A stretch of DNA of 64,000 nucleotides from positions 26,646 to 90,645 of the forward strand of contig SECL01000011.1 in NCBI GenBank assembly GCA_004173455.1, in the 5' to 3' direction. The stretch's first letter is position 1. The number at the start of each line of letters is the position of its first letter. This document shows, piece after piece, positions 9,469-19,164 of the stretch. Source of the stretch: Moraxellaceae bacterium (GTDB taxonomy: Bacteria > Pseudomonadota > Gammaproteobacteria > Pseudomonadales > Moraxellaceae). The notes under the pieces are model-generated. The model was not told the origin of the DNA. It worked only from the letters and a program-made list of their open reading frames with translations, and ran no database searches. Both the position numbers and the translations under genes were made by a program.

Positions 9469-10059
9469 ATGCAGTCCAATGACGTTTCTCTGATGGTGCG
9501 ACTGATTCTGTTAATAGGTTTGGTGTGTGCTGCACTACAACTGGATATGAATGCCTTTGTTTACCAGCGGGAACTCATGTGGAGTGAACCATGGCGATGG
9601 TGGACTGCGCATGGCGTGCACGTAGGCTGGCGGCATTATGGGTTAAACATGCTGGCTTTTTTATGCTTGCCGTTTATCTTTCCGCATGTTCAGCGCCACA
9701 CTTTATTAGTGAGTTTGCTGGTATTACCACCGCTGTTAAGCGCAGGGCTATACTGGTTACTGCCACACGTGCAAGCTTATGCCGGATTGTCAGGGATTTT
9801 GCATGGTATTTTTGTAGTGGTCGCAATCGAAGGCCTGTTATTCAAGCCGGAACGCAAGTTTGCCATGTTGGTGCTGGTGTGTATTGCCATAAAAATTGGT
9901 TTTGAAAAGTGGTTGGGCTATAGCGAAACCGCTCAGTTGATTCAGGCACCTGTGTTGATTGAATCGCATCAGATTGGCGTGGCAGCAGGCTTAACATTGG
10001 TCGTGGCCAAGATCAGTATTGGTTACTTAAATAGAAAATTGAGTTTAGCTGAAGTTTAA
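9469..10059 (+). CDS. rrtA: Rhombosortase-type rhomboid intramembrane protease
   Basis: A 196-residue integral membrane serine protease. The catalytic motif GLSG places the nucleophile at S108, followed by H112; the partner histidine is H167 in SHQIG. WRHYGLNML at 54-62 is the conserved early His/Asn region. The short length with no extra domains matches the rhombosortase subfamily rather than GlpG. Rhombosortases are thought to process proteins with a GlyGly-CTERM tail in bacteria with type II secretion. No protein in this window ends in such a tail, so the target is elsewhere. A GGGAG site lies 12 nt before the ATG. Confidence 0.8.
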   Translation: MQSNDVSLMVRLILLIGLVCAALQLDMNAFVYQRELMWSEPWRWWTAHGVHVGWRHYGLNMLAFLCLPFIFPHVQRHTLLVSLLVLPPLLSAGLYWLLPHVQAYAGLSGILHGIFVVVAIEGLLFKPERKFAMLVLVCIAIKIGFEKWLGYSETAQLIQAPVLIESHQIGVAAGLTLVVAKISIGYLNRKLSLAEV

Positions 10060-10155
10060 AATCATTCTCTATGGTGAGAATAACGCGATGAATTTGGCTT
10101 TTTATGACCAATTTCGTTCAAATTGATCAAATTTATTTAAAAATATGTTGCTAAT

Positions 10156-10173
10156 GTCATAGTCGGACATGAC
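10156..10173. promoter_or_regulatory. Imperfect palindrome upstream of the TRAP gene
   Basis: GTCAT and ATGAC flank an 8-nt centre within the 249-bp leader region of the TRAP permease. It could be an operator half-site pair. No regulator gene lies next to it, so this is a weak suggestion. Confidence 0.25.
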
Positions 10174-10308
10174 TTAAATGGTGCATGATACAGACAAAAT
10201 GCGGATCAGGACGATTTTTTGTCAAACAAAGGGACAAATAGTATCGTGATTTCGTCGTGAGGGTGAGAGGACTAACTCTCTTAAGATTTATCGTAAAATA
10301 AGGGCAGA

Positions 10309-12531
10309 ATGCCTATGCAATCCAATCCTACGTCAAAAGCCAACGCCGGCTTTTTAAACCGTACATGGTCGGAATGGTTTTCAACCCTTCCGATTTTTAT
10401 CATACTGATTTTAACGCTCATTATTGGTACTGGCGAGATGATTCATGGCCAGCTACTGCGCGTAGGTGAGCATTTGTATGGGGATCCTGCCACCGGGGTT
10501 CAATACTCATTCTTGCGGGCAGATCAGGCCGTACCGAAGTGTGAGCGTCATCCGAATATCGACGCTCAGGTGCAACAGCAAATGGCAGCCAGTACGGCCA
10601 GCGATGACCCTTTTGCTGACCTGTTTGGCCCCAAAGATCCGAATGAGGTACGTCAATCATTACTGGCTGCCCAAAAAGTCTGCGAAGAAAAGCATCAGTT
10701 TTATGAAAATACCCATGAGTACATTGATGCGCATCCTAGCGTAAAAGTTTTCCGTGCGATTGAAACCGGATTTTTTGCCATTTTCCATTTTGGTACAGAA
10801 AACCGTAACCTGTTTTTGATCATTATGGTGGTGATTGCTGCACTGACTGCCACCATAAACCGTCACCATATTGGTTTGCGTCCCGCCATCACCCGGATGG
10901 ATTACCGCGTACATGACATTGCCATGGCGCTGGGTAATGGCATGCTGTCCTATTCAGTGGTTAGCTATATTTATTCGCTATCCCATTCCGGTGTTGCAGT
11001 TGATCAGAATGCCCTGATTATTAATTATCTCTGGGCGACCTTATTTATTGCCACTACCCTAATTAGCGTGTTTCGTCTGATTAAAACCCAAACACCCAAA
11101 GAAGAAGGTGGTCGCTTTGGTCTGGCATTAATGGCTGTTCCTTTATATGCGTGGATGGCAATTATTACCGGTGTTGCGTTTATCTTCTTTATGGATTACG
11201 CAGTAGGACAAGCGATTTATCTGGGCTTTTTGACCGATTACGTGGCGATTTTCCTGGCACTGGGTTTATTTATCTGGGTCGGTATGTTGCTCACGCAAAC
11301 CCGAATCATGGATTTGTTCCTCAATATCCTGCGTCCATGGAATTTCTCACCTGAAACATTGACTTGGCTCATCCTGATTGGTGCATCTATACCAACTGCC
11401 TATACCGGTGCATCGGGTATTTTCGTGGTGGCTGCGGGTGCGCTCATCTATAAAGAAGTGTGGAACTCTGGGGCACGCCGTCAGTATGCGCTAGCCGTAT
11501 CTGCCATGTCGGGTACGCTTGGGATGGTGATTCGTCCCTGTTTGCTGGTGGTATTGATTGCCATGCTGGATAGCAAACACGTCACCTCAGATGAGCTGTT
11601 TGACCATGGCATTTATGTGTTCTGGTTTATTTCACTATTTTTCTTGGCCGTTTCGCTATTTTTTGCGGAATCAAAATTCCGTATCAATTCACCCAAAGTT
11701 GCTATTCCGGGTATGGTACGTGCCTTTGGGCCAGTCATTCCTTATGTCATCATCACTGCTGCTGTGGTTCTGTTCTATCGGTATGTACTCAACACTGAAA
11801 TGAACGAATTTACGGCACCGATGATTCTGCCATTAATCTTACTGGCTGTGGTGCTGTTTGATAAGCTGCGCCGTGAACCTGAATCCTCAGCAATGGCTTA
11901 TGGTCAAACCGCTGCTGATCATGAAAAAATGGTTGAAGAGCATGCCAATGCTTCGCCTTATCTACGCACTCATGATCCGCATGGTAAAGAGCGCCGTACC
12001 GGTTTTGAGGCGGCGATCCGTTTTGCAACCTCTGAGACCGTTGGCCATATTGGGGCGTTGATTATTCTGATGGCATTGTCTGCCAGCGTGGGTGGTTTGG
12101 TTGAAAAAACTGAAATCGTTCACATGCTGCCAACCCATCTGAATAATATTTATATTTCCCTGTTGTTTATTGCCCTGTTGCTGGCTGGTATTGGCATGAC
12201 TACCGATCCGTTCGGTGCTGTCATTCTGGTGGCAGCTTCCATTGCACCAGTGGCATATGCCAATGGTATCAACCCGATTCATTTCTGGATGATCTGTCTG
12301 GTGGCGTTTGAGCTGGGTTATGTGACACCGCCCGTGGCACTCAATCACTTGCTCACGCGGCTCTCGGTCGGCGATGAGGAGGTGATGGCAGCCGATGCGG
12401 AAGCTAAAGCCAAGTACACGCAATTTTACTATCGCTACGAGCGTTGGCTATTACCCATCATGGTGCTGTTCCCAGCCTTGATGGTCGTGACCTTTGCGCC
12501 GTATATCTTTAAGATGTTTGGCTGGTACTAA
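10309..12531 (+). CDS. TRAP transporter, fused DctQ-DctM permease
   Basis: A 740-residue inner-membrane permease that combines the small (DctQ-like) and large (DctM-like) subunits of a tripartite ATP-independent transporter. Membrane segments occur at about 20-42, 160-185, 205-345 and throughout the second half. A hydrophilic periplasmic insert with a conserved cysteine pair lies at about 50-150. GASIPTAYTGASG and the GYVTPPVALNHLL region fit the DctM core. TRAP systems need a substrate-binding protein; none is encoded beside it, so it must be elsewhere or replaced by a lipoprotein. The substrate is not predictable. The start could be 10309 or the ATG at 10315; the AGGG at 10301 does not decide. 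Confidence 0.85.
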   Translation: MPMQSNPTSKANAGFLNRTWSEWFSTLPIFIILILTLIIGTGEMIHGQLLRVGEHLYGDPATGVQYSFLRADQAVPKCERHPNIDAQVQQQMAASTASDDPFADLFGPKDPNEVRQSLLAAQKVCEEKHQFYENTHEYIDAHPSVKVFRAIETGFFAIFHFGTENRNLFLIIMVVIAALTATINRHHIGLRPAITRMDYRVHDIAMALGNGMLSYSVVSYIYSLSHSGVAVDQNALIINYLWATLFIATTLISVFRLIKTQTPKEEGGRFGLALMAVPLYAWMAIITGVAFIFFMDYAVGQAIYLGFLTDYVAIFLALGLFIWVGMLLTQTRIMDLFLNILRPWNFSPETLTWLILIGASIPTAYTGASGIFVVAAGALIYKEVWNSGARRQYALAVSAMSGTLGMVIRPCLLVVLIAMLDSKHVTSDELFDHGIYVFWFISLFFLAVSLFFAESKFRINSPKVAIPGMVRAFGPVIPYVIITAAVVLFYRYVLNTEMNEFTAPMILPLILLAVVLFDKLRREPESSAMAYGQTAADHEKMVEEHANASPYLRTHDPHGKERRTGFEAAIRFATSETVGHIGALIILMALSASVGGLVEKTEIVHMLPTHLNNIYISLLFIALLLAGIGMTTDPFGAVILVAASIAPVAYANGINPIHFWMICLVAFELGYVTPPVALNHLLTRLSVGDEEVMAADAEAKAKYTQFYYRYERWLLPIMVLFPALMVVTFAPYIFKMFGWY

Positions 12532-12553
12532 CCTCTCAAGCAGTTACTGAACT

Positions 12554-12586
12554 AAAAAAACGGCATCTTTAAGATGCCGTTTTTTA
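12554..12586. terminator. Bidirectional terminator
   Basis: A perfect palindromic stem (ACGGCATCTT with AAGATGCCGT) with A runs on the left and T runs on the right. It can end both the TRAP transcript and the convergent EamA gene. Confidence 0.93.
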
Positions 12587-12636
12587 TGGTTTGTTTTTAG
12601 CATCGGATACAGTTAAAAATTAAAATCCTGATTTGA

Positions 12637-13545
12637 TTACGGCAGACGGATAAGACGGGAAAACCGTGGCATACATAAAATCAGCGCCAGTAAAATAATC
12701 GTCATGCCAATAATGCTTAAACCATCTGGATATTCCTGCCATAACACAGCCGCCCAGATTCCGGCAAAAATAATGGCAAGGTAATTGGCAGGACCAATTT
12801 GTCCGGCAGGTGCATAGCTATAGGCTTTGGATAGGCAAATCTGACTGAGCGTCGCAAGGATACCAGCACCACATAACAGCAGCAGTTCATGCACGCTATA
12901 TTGACGCCATAGCCACAACATAGGAATGGCAGAGATTAGAGTACCAAACAGGCAAAAATAAAACACAATCCGAGTGGCAGGTTCAGTATCCGTGAGGGCA
13001 CGAACCGTCACAAAAGCCATAGCCGCCAGAAAGCTGGAAACAAGACCAATAGCGGACAAGACATTAAACATTCCAGCGTCCGGTTTGGCCACCAAAACCA
13101 CACCTACGAGTCCCAGGCTGGCTGCAATGGCCATCATAGAAGTCATTTTTTCCTTTAAAAACAGCCAAGCCACCAGTGGAATAAATACTGGTGATGAATA
13201 GGTAAAGACCATGGCGCTGCTAAGTTTCAAGTGAGCAATCGCATAGAAAAATCCATACATGGCGATTAACCCAACGATGGCGCGCCACGCGTGCATCCAT
13301 AAGCGCTGGGTTTTAATGAAGCTCTGTCCTCGAGCTAACAAAAAAGGCGTGAGTACCAATAAGCCCGTGGCATTACGAAAAAATACAATGGTTGGATTAT
13401 CCAGCGTATGCGATGCCAAGCGGATAAGAACGCCCATACTGGCAAATAAAAATGCCGATATTGATAGCAGCAACAAACCAGTGATCACTGGGCGTGATGA
13501 CGAAACTACATGAAACGTAGAGGTCTGAGAAGAGGAAGCGGTCAC
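12637..13545 (-). CDS. EamA/DMT-family transporter
   Basis: A 302-residue drug/metabolite transporter superfamily exporter with about ten membrane helices arranged as two EamA repeats (about 22-150 and 160-295). The internal signature FTYSSPVFIPLVAWLFLKEK ends the first repeat as usual. Members export amino acids, nucleosides or metabolites; the substrate cannot be read from the sequence. It begins at a GTG with an AGGC upstream. It is transcribed alone, convergent with the TRAP gene. Confidence 0.88.
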   Translation of the reverse strand: MTASSSQTSTFHVVSSSRPVITGLLLLSISAFLFASMGVLIRLASHTLDNPTIVFFRNATGLLVLTPFLLARGQSFIKTQRLWMHAWRAIVGLIAMYGFFYAIAHLKLSSAMVFTYSSPVFIPLVAWLFLKEKMTSMMAIAASLGLVGVVLVAKPDAGMFNVLSAIGLVSSFLAAMAFVTVRALTDTEPATRIVFYFCLFGTLISAIPMLWLWRQYSVHELLLLCGAGILATLSQICLSKAYSYAPAGQIGPANYLAIIFAGIWAAVLWQEYPDGLSIIGMTIILLALILCMPRFSRLIRLP

Positions 13546-13730
13546 AACAAATGCCTATAGCCTGCATGGGGAGGGCAGTATACGGCTAAAGCAAATTTCA
13601 ATCGGTAAAGCAGCACGCAATAATTAATTCAATCAATAAGGCGGCGTAGAAAATAAAAATCCTGCATGACCCTAAAAATTATGCAGTCATGCAGGATAGA
13701 AAATATTTAAAACCAATGGAAAAAATATAA

Positions 13731-14198
13731 TTACGCGTTAGATTTATCCAGTTGCGCCTGTAAGTCAGCCAGATATTTTTCTTTCAACTCGACCAGCTTG
13801 TCAGAATCTTTCAGCTGTTGTTCCTGTAGTGACTTGCGTTCAGTCAACTGGGCTTGCTGATCCTGTAAACGACTAATTTCTTCACGTGCAACAGTTGCAT
13901 CCTGTGGTACTGGCGCGATCAATAGGTTGGTGTCAACAATTGAGTTGCCAGTAGATTGCTGGTTACTGCTGGTTTCATGGGTAGAGGGTGCCAGTGGTGC
14001 ATTATTGCGATCAATCTGGTCAGTACTTTTTTGCACATCCTGATTGATGGAGGATGACGGTGGAGGATTGCCATCACGTTCTGTAGTTTTAAAGCCAATG
14101 GCATAAGAGGCAATCCAGTATAAAAAGAAGGCCAATACCACCACACCCAGCATAATAATCCAGCGTTTACTTTTTGGGGTCTGTTCCGGTTCTTGCAT
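13731..14198 (-). CDS. Single-span membrane protein with a coiled-coil tail
   Basis: Uncharacterised 155-residue protein. A short basic cytoplasmic start is followed by one membrane helix (about 15-37) and a Ser/Asn/Pro-rich linker. A C-terminal coiled coil rich in Gln, Leu and Lys (about 105-155) completes it. The start is taken at 14198 because a GGAG sits 7 nt upstream; the frame is open to 14240. It lies 52 nt downstream of yheV and may share the prlC-yheV transcript. The layout suggests a periplasmic scaffold or adaptor, but no function is known. Confidence 0.75.
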   Translation of the reverse strand: MQEPEQTPKSKRWIIMLGVVVLAFFLYWIASYAIGFKTTERDGNPPPSSSINQDVQKSTDQIDRNNAPLAPSTHETSSNQQSTGNSIVDTNLLIAPVPQDATVAREEISRLQDQQAQLTERKSLQEQQLKDSDKLVELKEKYLADLQAQLDKSNA

Positions 14199-14250
14199 GA
14201 CTGTTCTCCAGTTTTCTATTCTAATCGGTTGAATCTTCAATAATTTGAGT

Positions 14251-14475
14251 CTAGCGAAGCGGCTTAAAACGCACTACACCCACTTCATCAGCTTTTGATG
14301 GTGAATTTGTAACTGTATTTTCCAGCTGGTCAATATCTGTAGGGCGGCGCTCACTGGCGCCACATTCCACACATTCAATCCACTCGTCATCCGCTGTGGT
14401 CAGCAATACGACGCGGTCCAGTGCATTACATTGGGTACATTTTGCACCAGCAATAAAACGTTTTTTGGGTGTCAT
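14251..14475 (-). CDS. yheV: YheV-family putative metal-binding protein
   Basis: A 74-residue small protein with two CxxC pairs (CTQCNALD and CVECG) that look like a zinc ribbon, after the family start KKRFIAGA. YheV is conserved beside oligopeptidase A in many gammaproteobacteria, and prlC is indeed the upstream gene, 38 nt away. The function is unknown. The start is taken at the ATG 14475, which has a GAGA site; the frame extends to a TTG at 14487. Confidence 0.85.
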   Translation of the reverse strand: MTPKKRFIAGAKCTQCNALDRVVLLTTADDEWIECVECGASERRPTDIDQLENTVTNSPSKADEVGVVRFKPLR

Positions 14476-14513
14476 ACCGATTCTCAAAACAGGTTCTCAA
14501 CAAAAATGACTTA

Positions 14514-16601
14514 TCACGCCTTAGCAACAGAATCTGCTACAGGGTTGCGGTTCGCATCATCATCCCAGCCATTATGCCGTAATAGTGCCGCCAGTTGCGG
14601 TTCGCGCCCACGGAAGTTTTTAAACGCGGTGAGTGCATCCACGCTGCCTCCGACGGCCAAAATAGCCTTACGAAAAGCTTTGCCCGTATCTGCATTAAAT
14701 AGCCCTTCTTGCTCGAAGCGATCAAAAGCATCGCTGGCCAGTACTTCTGCCCATTTGTAGGAGTAATAACCTGCCGCATAGCCACCAGCAAAAATATGGC
14801 TAAAGCTGTGCTGGAATCGATTATAGGCAGCAGTGGGTAACACCGCCACCTGCTGGCGCACCTCATTGAGGATTTGCTGAATCTGTAAGCTATTCGGTGC
14901 AGGCACTGTGCTATGAATATTGAGGTCAAATAATGCAAACTCGACTTGCCGCAAGGTTTGCATGCCGGTCTGGAAATAACGTGCCGCCAGAAGCGCATTG
15001 AGTAATTCGCTGGGCAGGGTTTCATCGCGTTCAAAATGACGGCTAATCAAACTTAAGGCTTCAGAATCCCACGTCCAGAATTCCATAAACTGGCTCGGTA
15101 GCTCTACCGCATCCCACGCCACGCCATGCGTGCCTGCCACATGAATCACTTCCGCTTCGGTGAGCAAATGATGCATACCATGCCCAAATTCATGAAACAA
15201 AGTGATGAGTTCATCATGGCTAAGCAAGGCAGGCTTGTTGCCAACAGGCGGGGTAAAATTGCCGACCATAAAGGCGATAGGCAACTGGATAGCATTACGG
15301 ATTTTCATGCGTGAGCGAAAACCGCTCATCCATGCGCCACCACGCTTGCCACTACGGGCAAACAGGTCAAAATAAAAGCCTGCAATCACTTCACCCTGTT
15401 CACTAACCTCATAGTAAGGCACATTGGGATGCCACACCGACGCCTGCTTTTCCACAATTTGAATGCCATATAGGCGTTCAACAATATGAAACAACCCAGA
15501 GATCACCACCGATGCTGGAAAGTAAGGCTTGAGTTGTTCTTGCGAGAGCTTGTATTCACGCAGCTTGATTTTTTCAGCCAGATAAGCGGTATCCCACGGC
15601 GCTACCTGATCAATGCCGTGTACACTGGCTTCCTGTTCAAGCTGTACCAATTCCTTTTGTGCGGGAGCACGGGCTTTATCCGCCAGATCCAGCAGAAATT
15701 GCTTTACCTCATCCACAGACGGTGCCATCTTACTGGCCAGCGAATACTCGGCATAATTTTCAAAGCCCAGCAGCGCTGCCATTTCTTGGCGTAACTGCAA
15801 AATTTCCTGCATCAAGTCACTATTGTCAAACTGACTATCGCCCAATTCTGAAGCGCGCGTCACATAAGCCCGATATAGTATTTCACGTAAATTGCGATCA
15901 TCAGCATAGGTCATAATGGCCAAATACGCCGGAAAATCCAGCGTGGCCAGCGCACCACTTTGCTGATGCTGTTCAGCAAGCTGTTGTAACAAACCAATGC
16001 TACTGTCGGGTAAGCCGTTGAGTTGGGAATCATCCAGCGGCATTTGCCAAGCTTGGGTTGCATCCAGCACATGATTGGAAAACGTCGAAGACAGTTCAGA
16101 CAAGCGTGCTGAAATTTCGCCATAACGGGTTTTGGCCGCGCCTTCAAGTGCCACGCCCGTGAGCTTAAAATCACGAATGGCCAAATTAATGGCGGCTTGC
16201 TGGGCAGGATTTAACCCAGTAAAAGCAGGTGAGGCCTGCACCATTTGATAGGCCTGATACAGCCCTTGATGCTGGCCAAGCTGGGTATAATAATCACTTA
16301 ATACTAGTAAAACATCCTGATACACCTGCCGGATTTCAGCCGTATTGTTGACAGCATTCAGATGGGAAATCACGCCCCAATCCTGCTGCAACTGGTTTTC
16401 TGCATGATCCAGCTCAAAAATCAGCGCAAGGGCTTGCTGGGCATCAGATAGCTGTTCAGGAAACTCTGCAATCTGTTGTTGGGCTTGCGCGAGTGCGTGA
16501 TGCACGTTTTGTCGAAGTTTATCGACACCCAGTTGGCTAAAATCGGGTAAGTCAATCGTTGCCACAGGCAAGCTTGATACGGCAGTATTCATCATAATCA
16601 T
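14514..16601 (-). CDS. prlC: Oligopeptidase A (M3 metallopeptidase)
   Basis: A cytoplasmic zinc oligopeptidase that degrades short peptides, including cleaved signal peptides. The 695-residue length fits the family. The zinc-binding HEFGH is at residues 470-474 within LFHEFGHGMHHLL, and the third ligand glutamate lies about 27 residues on. PFWQ-like closing regions and the C-terminal GRGA/GREP-type loop (NFRGREPQL) are present. It begins MIMMNTAV, so three ATGs compete for the start; the ribosome site is weak for each. It heads an apparent operon with yheV. Confidence 0.95.
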   Translation of the reverse strand: MIMMNTAVSSLPVATIDLPDFSQLGVDKLRQNVHHALAQAQQQIAEFPEQLSDAQQALALIFELDHAENQLQQDWGVISHLNAVNNTAEIRQVYQDVLLVLSDYYTQLGQHQGLYQAYQMVQASPAFTGLNPAQQAAINLAIRDFKLTGVALEGAAKTRYGEISARLSELSSTFSNHVLDATQAWQMPLDDSQLNGLPDSSIGLLQQLAEQHQQSGALATLDFPAYLAIMTYADDRNLREILYRAYVTRASELGDSQFDNSDLMQEILQLRQEMAALLGFENYAEYSLASKMAPSVDEVKQFLLDLADKARAPAQKELVQLEQEASVHGIDQVAPWDTAYLAEKIKLREYKLSQEQLKPYFPASVVISGLFHIVERLYGIQIVEKQASVWHPNVPYYEVSEQGEVIAGFYFDLFARSGKRGGAWMSGFRSRMKIRNAIQLPIAFMVGNFTPPVGNKPALLSHDELITLFHEFGHGMHHLLTEAEVIHVAGTHGVAWDAVELPSQFMEFWTWDSEALSLISRHFERDETLPSELLNALLAARYFQTGMQTLRQVEFALFDLNIHSTVPAPNSLQIQQILNEVRQQVAVLPTAAYNRFQHSFSHIFAGGYAAGYYSYKWAEVLASDAFDRFEQEGLFNADTGKAFRKAILAVGGSVDALTAFKNFRGREPQLAALLRHNGWDDDANRNPVADSVAKA

Positions 16602-16757
16602 CTTATCTTATGGTGCAAAAACATACACTAGATGTAAGGGCAAAGCGCTATTTATGCAAGCTGCAATGGTGAAACGGCTACACAAAACGCCTGATTTAAG
16701 GCTCCGTACAGGGTTTTAATGATTCAGTTTTAGGTGCCAATTTTTATATGCGCAGTT

Positions 16758-17384
16758 TTAAAGTTCAGTGTTGGGTGCGAGTAAGGCTGCAATCAGTTTT
16801 TGATGCCGAGTGGCCTGCTGGTTTACGGTCAGGCGGCAAGCGTGAATAATGCTTTCAATATCATGCAGTGCTCGATCAAACACATCATTAATCACTAGAT
16901 AATCAAAATTGGTATATTGCTGCATATCGGTAATGGCACCTGCCAAGCGTTGCTCAATCACCTCAAGGCTATCCTGTGCGCGGGCAGACAGGCGTTCGCG
17001 TAAATCATACTGCGACGGTGGCATAATAAAAATTTGCTTGCTCTCGGGAAATAGGCGGCGTACCTGCTCAGCACCTTGCCAATCAATCTCCAGCAATACA
17101 TCATGGCCGGCTTCGAGTTGTTTTTTGACCTCAGCTTGACTAGTGCCATAATAATTGCCAAACACTTCGGCATACTCAATAAAGCCGCCCTCATTGACCA
17201 GTCCTAAGAAATGATCAACCGTAGTGAAGTGATAATGAATACCTGCCAGTTCGCCCGGGCGCTGCGGACGAGTCGTGTGCGACACGGACACATGAATATC
17301 GCTCATCCGATCCAGCAAGGCCTTGACCAACGATGTTTTGCCCGTGCCTGATGCCGCAGCAACCACAAACAATAAACCAGACAT
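16758..17384 (-). CDS. gmk: Guanylate kinase
   Basis: Phosphorylates GMP (and dGMP) to GDP with ATP. A 208-residue protein of typical length. The P-loop is ASGTGKTS with K16; the GMP-binding stretch SVSHTTRPQRPGE follows at about 34-46, then HYHF and EYAEVFGNYYGT. The Ala-for-Pro P-loop variant is, as far as I recall, normal for Acinetobacter relatives. It is divergent from ispH across about 208 bp. Confidence 0.96.
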   Translation of the reverse strand: MSGLLFVVAAASGTGKTSLVKALLDRMSDIHVSVSHTTRPQRPGELAGIHYHFTTVDHFLGLVNEGGFIEYAEVFGNYYGTSQAEVKKQLEAGHDVLLEIDWQGAEQVRRLFPESKQIFIMPPSQYDLRERLSARAQDSLEVIEQRLAGAITDMQQYTNFDYLVINDVFDRALHDIESIIHACRLTVNQQATRHQKLIAALLAPNTEL

Positions 17385-17592
17385 AAGCGCTTTCCTGTAT
17401 GATGAGCAATACGCGCTAGTTTAGCGAAAATCGGCCTACCAATATAGTATGGTCAAACCTGCAAGCGCAAAAGCTTGGGTCGAGTCATTATTTTTGGGTC
17501 ATACAGCCAACAAACGGCACCATGATTTAAACTGATAATCTGACTAAGCCACCTTATCTACAACCTATAGAGTGCACCAGCGAAGGTACAAC

Positions 17593-18546
17593 ATGGACAT
17601 TTTATTAGCCAATCCCCGTGGTTTTTGCGCTGGCGTTGATCGTGCCATTGCCATCGTCAATCGTGCACTGGAATTGTTTGAGCCGCCGATTTATGTACGC
17701 CATGAAGTGGTGCACAACAAGTTTGTGGTGGATGACCTGCGCAATCGGGGGGCAGTGTTTGTGGAGGAGCTGCATCAGGTGCCGGACGATGCCATCGTCA
17801 TCTTTAGCGCGCATGGTGTATCCAAAGCGGTACAGGAAGAGGCTAGTCGCCGTGGCCTTAAAGTGTTTGATGCCACCTGTCCGCTGGTAACCAAAGTGCA
17901 TATTGAGGTAACCCGTTATGCCCGTGACGGCATTGATGCCATTTTGATTGGCCATCAGGGTCATCCCGAAGTGGAAGGCACCATGGGGCAATACGATAAA
18001 ACTGCTGGTGGCACCATTTATCTGGTGGAAGATGAAGATGACGTTGCCCGTCTTGAAGTGCGTGATCCTGATAGAATTGCTTTTGTGACCCAAACCACAC
18101 TATCGCTGGATGATACCGCACGCGTGATTAACGCTTTGCGCGCGCGTTTCCCCAATATTCAGGGGCCGCGCAAGGATGACATTTGCTATGCCACCCAGAA
18201 CCGGCAGGATGCCGTACGTGATTTGGCCAGTCGTTGTGATGTCGTACTGGTTGTCGGTTCGCCTAATTCTTCCAACTCTAACCGCTTGCGTGAACTGGCC
18301 GAACGTATGGGCAAAAAGGCGTACCTGATTGATCAGGCAGATCAATTGGAGCCGGAATGGTTTGCCAATAACTCTAAGGTTGGTGTCACGGCAGGCGCTT
18401 CAGCACCTGAAGTTCTGATCCGGCAAGTGATTGATCGCCTAAAAGAATGGGGCGCAACCTTGCCGCAGGAACTGGCTGGCCGTGAAGAAAACATCGTGTT
18501 TACCTTGCCTCGCGAGTTGCGGATTAATACGCATCAACTTGACTAA
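17593..18546 (+). CDS. ispH: 4-hydroxy-3-methylbut-2-enyl diphosphate reductase
   Basis: The last enzyme of the MEP isoprenoid pathway: an iron-sulfur reductase that makes IPP and DMAPP from HMBPP. It has 317 residues from the ATG at 17593, which has AAGG six nt upstream; the open frame also offers a GTG at 17572. Cluster cysteines are C12 (GFCAGV), C96 (ATCPLV) and C198 (DICYATQ). The substrate motifs [20 protein letters not shown] and [10 protein letters not shown] are intact. It lies before the pilin operon but is separated from it by about 165 bp with a hairpin. Confidence 0.97.
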   Translation: MDILLANPRGFCAGVDRAIAIVNRALELFEPPIYVRHEVVHNKFVVDDLRNRGAVFVEELHQVPDDAIVIFSAHGVSKAVQEEASRRGLKVFDATCPLVTKVHIEVTRYARDGIDAILIGHQGHPEVEGTMGQYDKTAGGTIYLVEDEDDVARLEVRDPDRIAFVTQTTLSLDDTARVINALRARFPNIQGPRKDDICYATQNRQDAVRDLASRCDVVLVVGSPNSSNSNRLRELAERMGKKAYLIDQADQLEPEWFANNSKVGVTAGASAPEVLIRQVIDRLKEWGATLPQELAGREENIVFTLPRELRINTHQLD

Positions 18547-18609
18547 GATCACACTTTTTAATCCTCAAAAGATCAAAAATACATAAAAATTGTAACTCAT
18601 CATGCTTTT

Positions 18610-18635
18610 GCAAGCGTCAGTCGCCTGTCGCTTGC
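18610..18635 (+). terminator. Hairpin after ispH
   Basis: A perfect 7-bp inverted repeat (GCAAGCG with CGCTTGC) with a 12-nt loop; only TTT follows one base later, so it is at best a weak terminator between ispH and the pilin operon. Confidence 0.4.
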
Positions 18636-18711
18636 TTTGCTGACATAGACTGCTTAGTCTAGGCTATGAAGAGGTTTCAGGATGAACCTTTACTGGTTTA
18701 AGGTGGTAGGT

Positions 18712-19164
18712 ATGCAAAATAGTCGGGGCTTTACGCTGGTTGAGTTAATGGTCACGATTGCTGTGGTTGCTATTTTGGCGGTAATTGCTGTGCCCTCTAT
18801 GAGTAGTTTGATTGGCAAACAACAATTAAATAAAACAACGCGTGATCTTGCTGAAACATTGACTCTTGCTAGAAGTCAGGCTGCACTTTTAAGGCAGGAG
18901 GTTATCGTAACATTAAATAGTGATACACCAAATACGGATACCCATTTTTATTGGAATCCAGCAGCAAATAATACACTTAAGTCTCCAACCACTATTCCTC
19001 CTCTTGTGTTTATGGCAAATGGAACAATGAAAAATACAGCATTAAATACTCCATTTACAGATACTGATTTTGTTATTTGTAATTCAAAAATTCCCACCCC
19101 AAAAATAATAAAGCTTTCAAGAATGGGCAGTGTGAGTTTGGGTACAGGGGGTTCTTGCCAATGA
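18712..19164 (+). CDS. fimT: Type IV minor pilin FimT/FimU-like (GspH family)
   Basis: A pseudopilin that helps start type IV pilus assembly. From the ATG at 18712 it has 150 residues: a six-residue leader ending in Gly, then FTLVELMVTIAV with the required Glu at mature position 5. A GspH-type domain follows. An upstream in-frame ATG at 18682 has a GAGG site but would give an unusually long hydrophobic leader. The stop overlaps the pilV start (ATGA), suggesting translational coupling. The gene is strikingly AT-rich compared with ispH. Confidence 0.9.
   Translation: MQNSRGFTLVELMVTIAVVAILAVIAVPSMSSLIGKQQLNKTTRDLAETLTLARSQAALLRQEVIVTLNSDTPNTDTHFYWNPAANNTLKSPTTIPPLVFMANGTMKNTALNTPFTDTDFVICNSKIPTPKIIKLSRMGSVSLGTGGSCQ

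Noticed and set aside
9469..10059. Housekeeping GlpG rhomboid
   Set aside because: It is too short, lacks the cytoplasmic N-terminal domain, and its motif spacing fits rhombosortase better.
16758..17384. Unusual P-loop in guanylate kinase (ASGTGKTS)
   Set aside because: The essential Gly, Lys and Thr/Ser are kept, and as far as I recall this form is common in Acinetobacter relatives.
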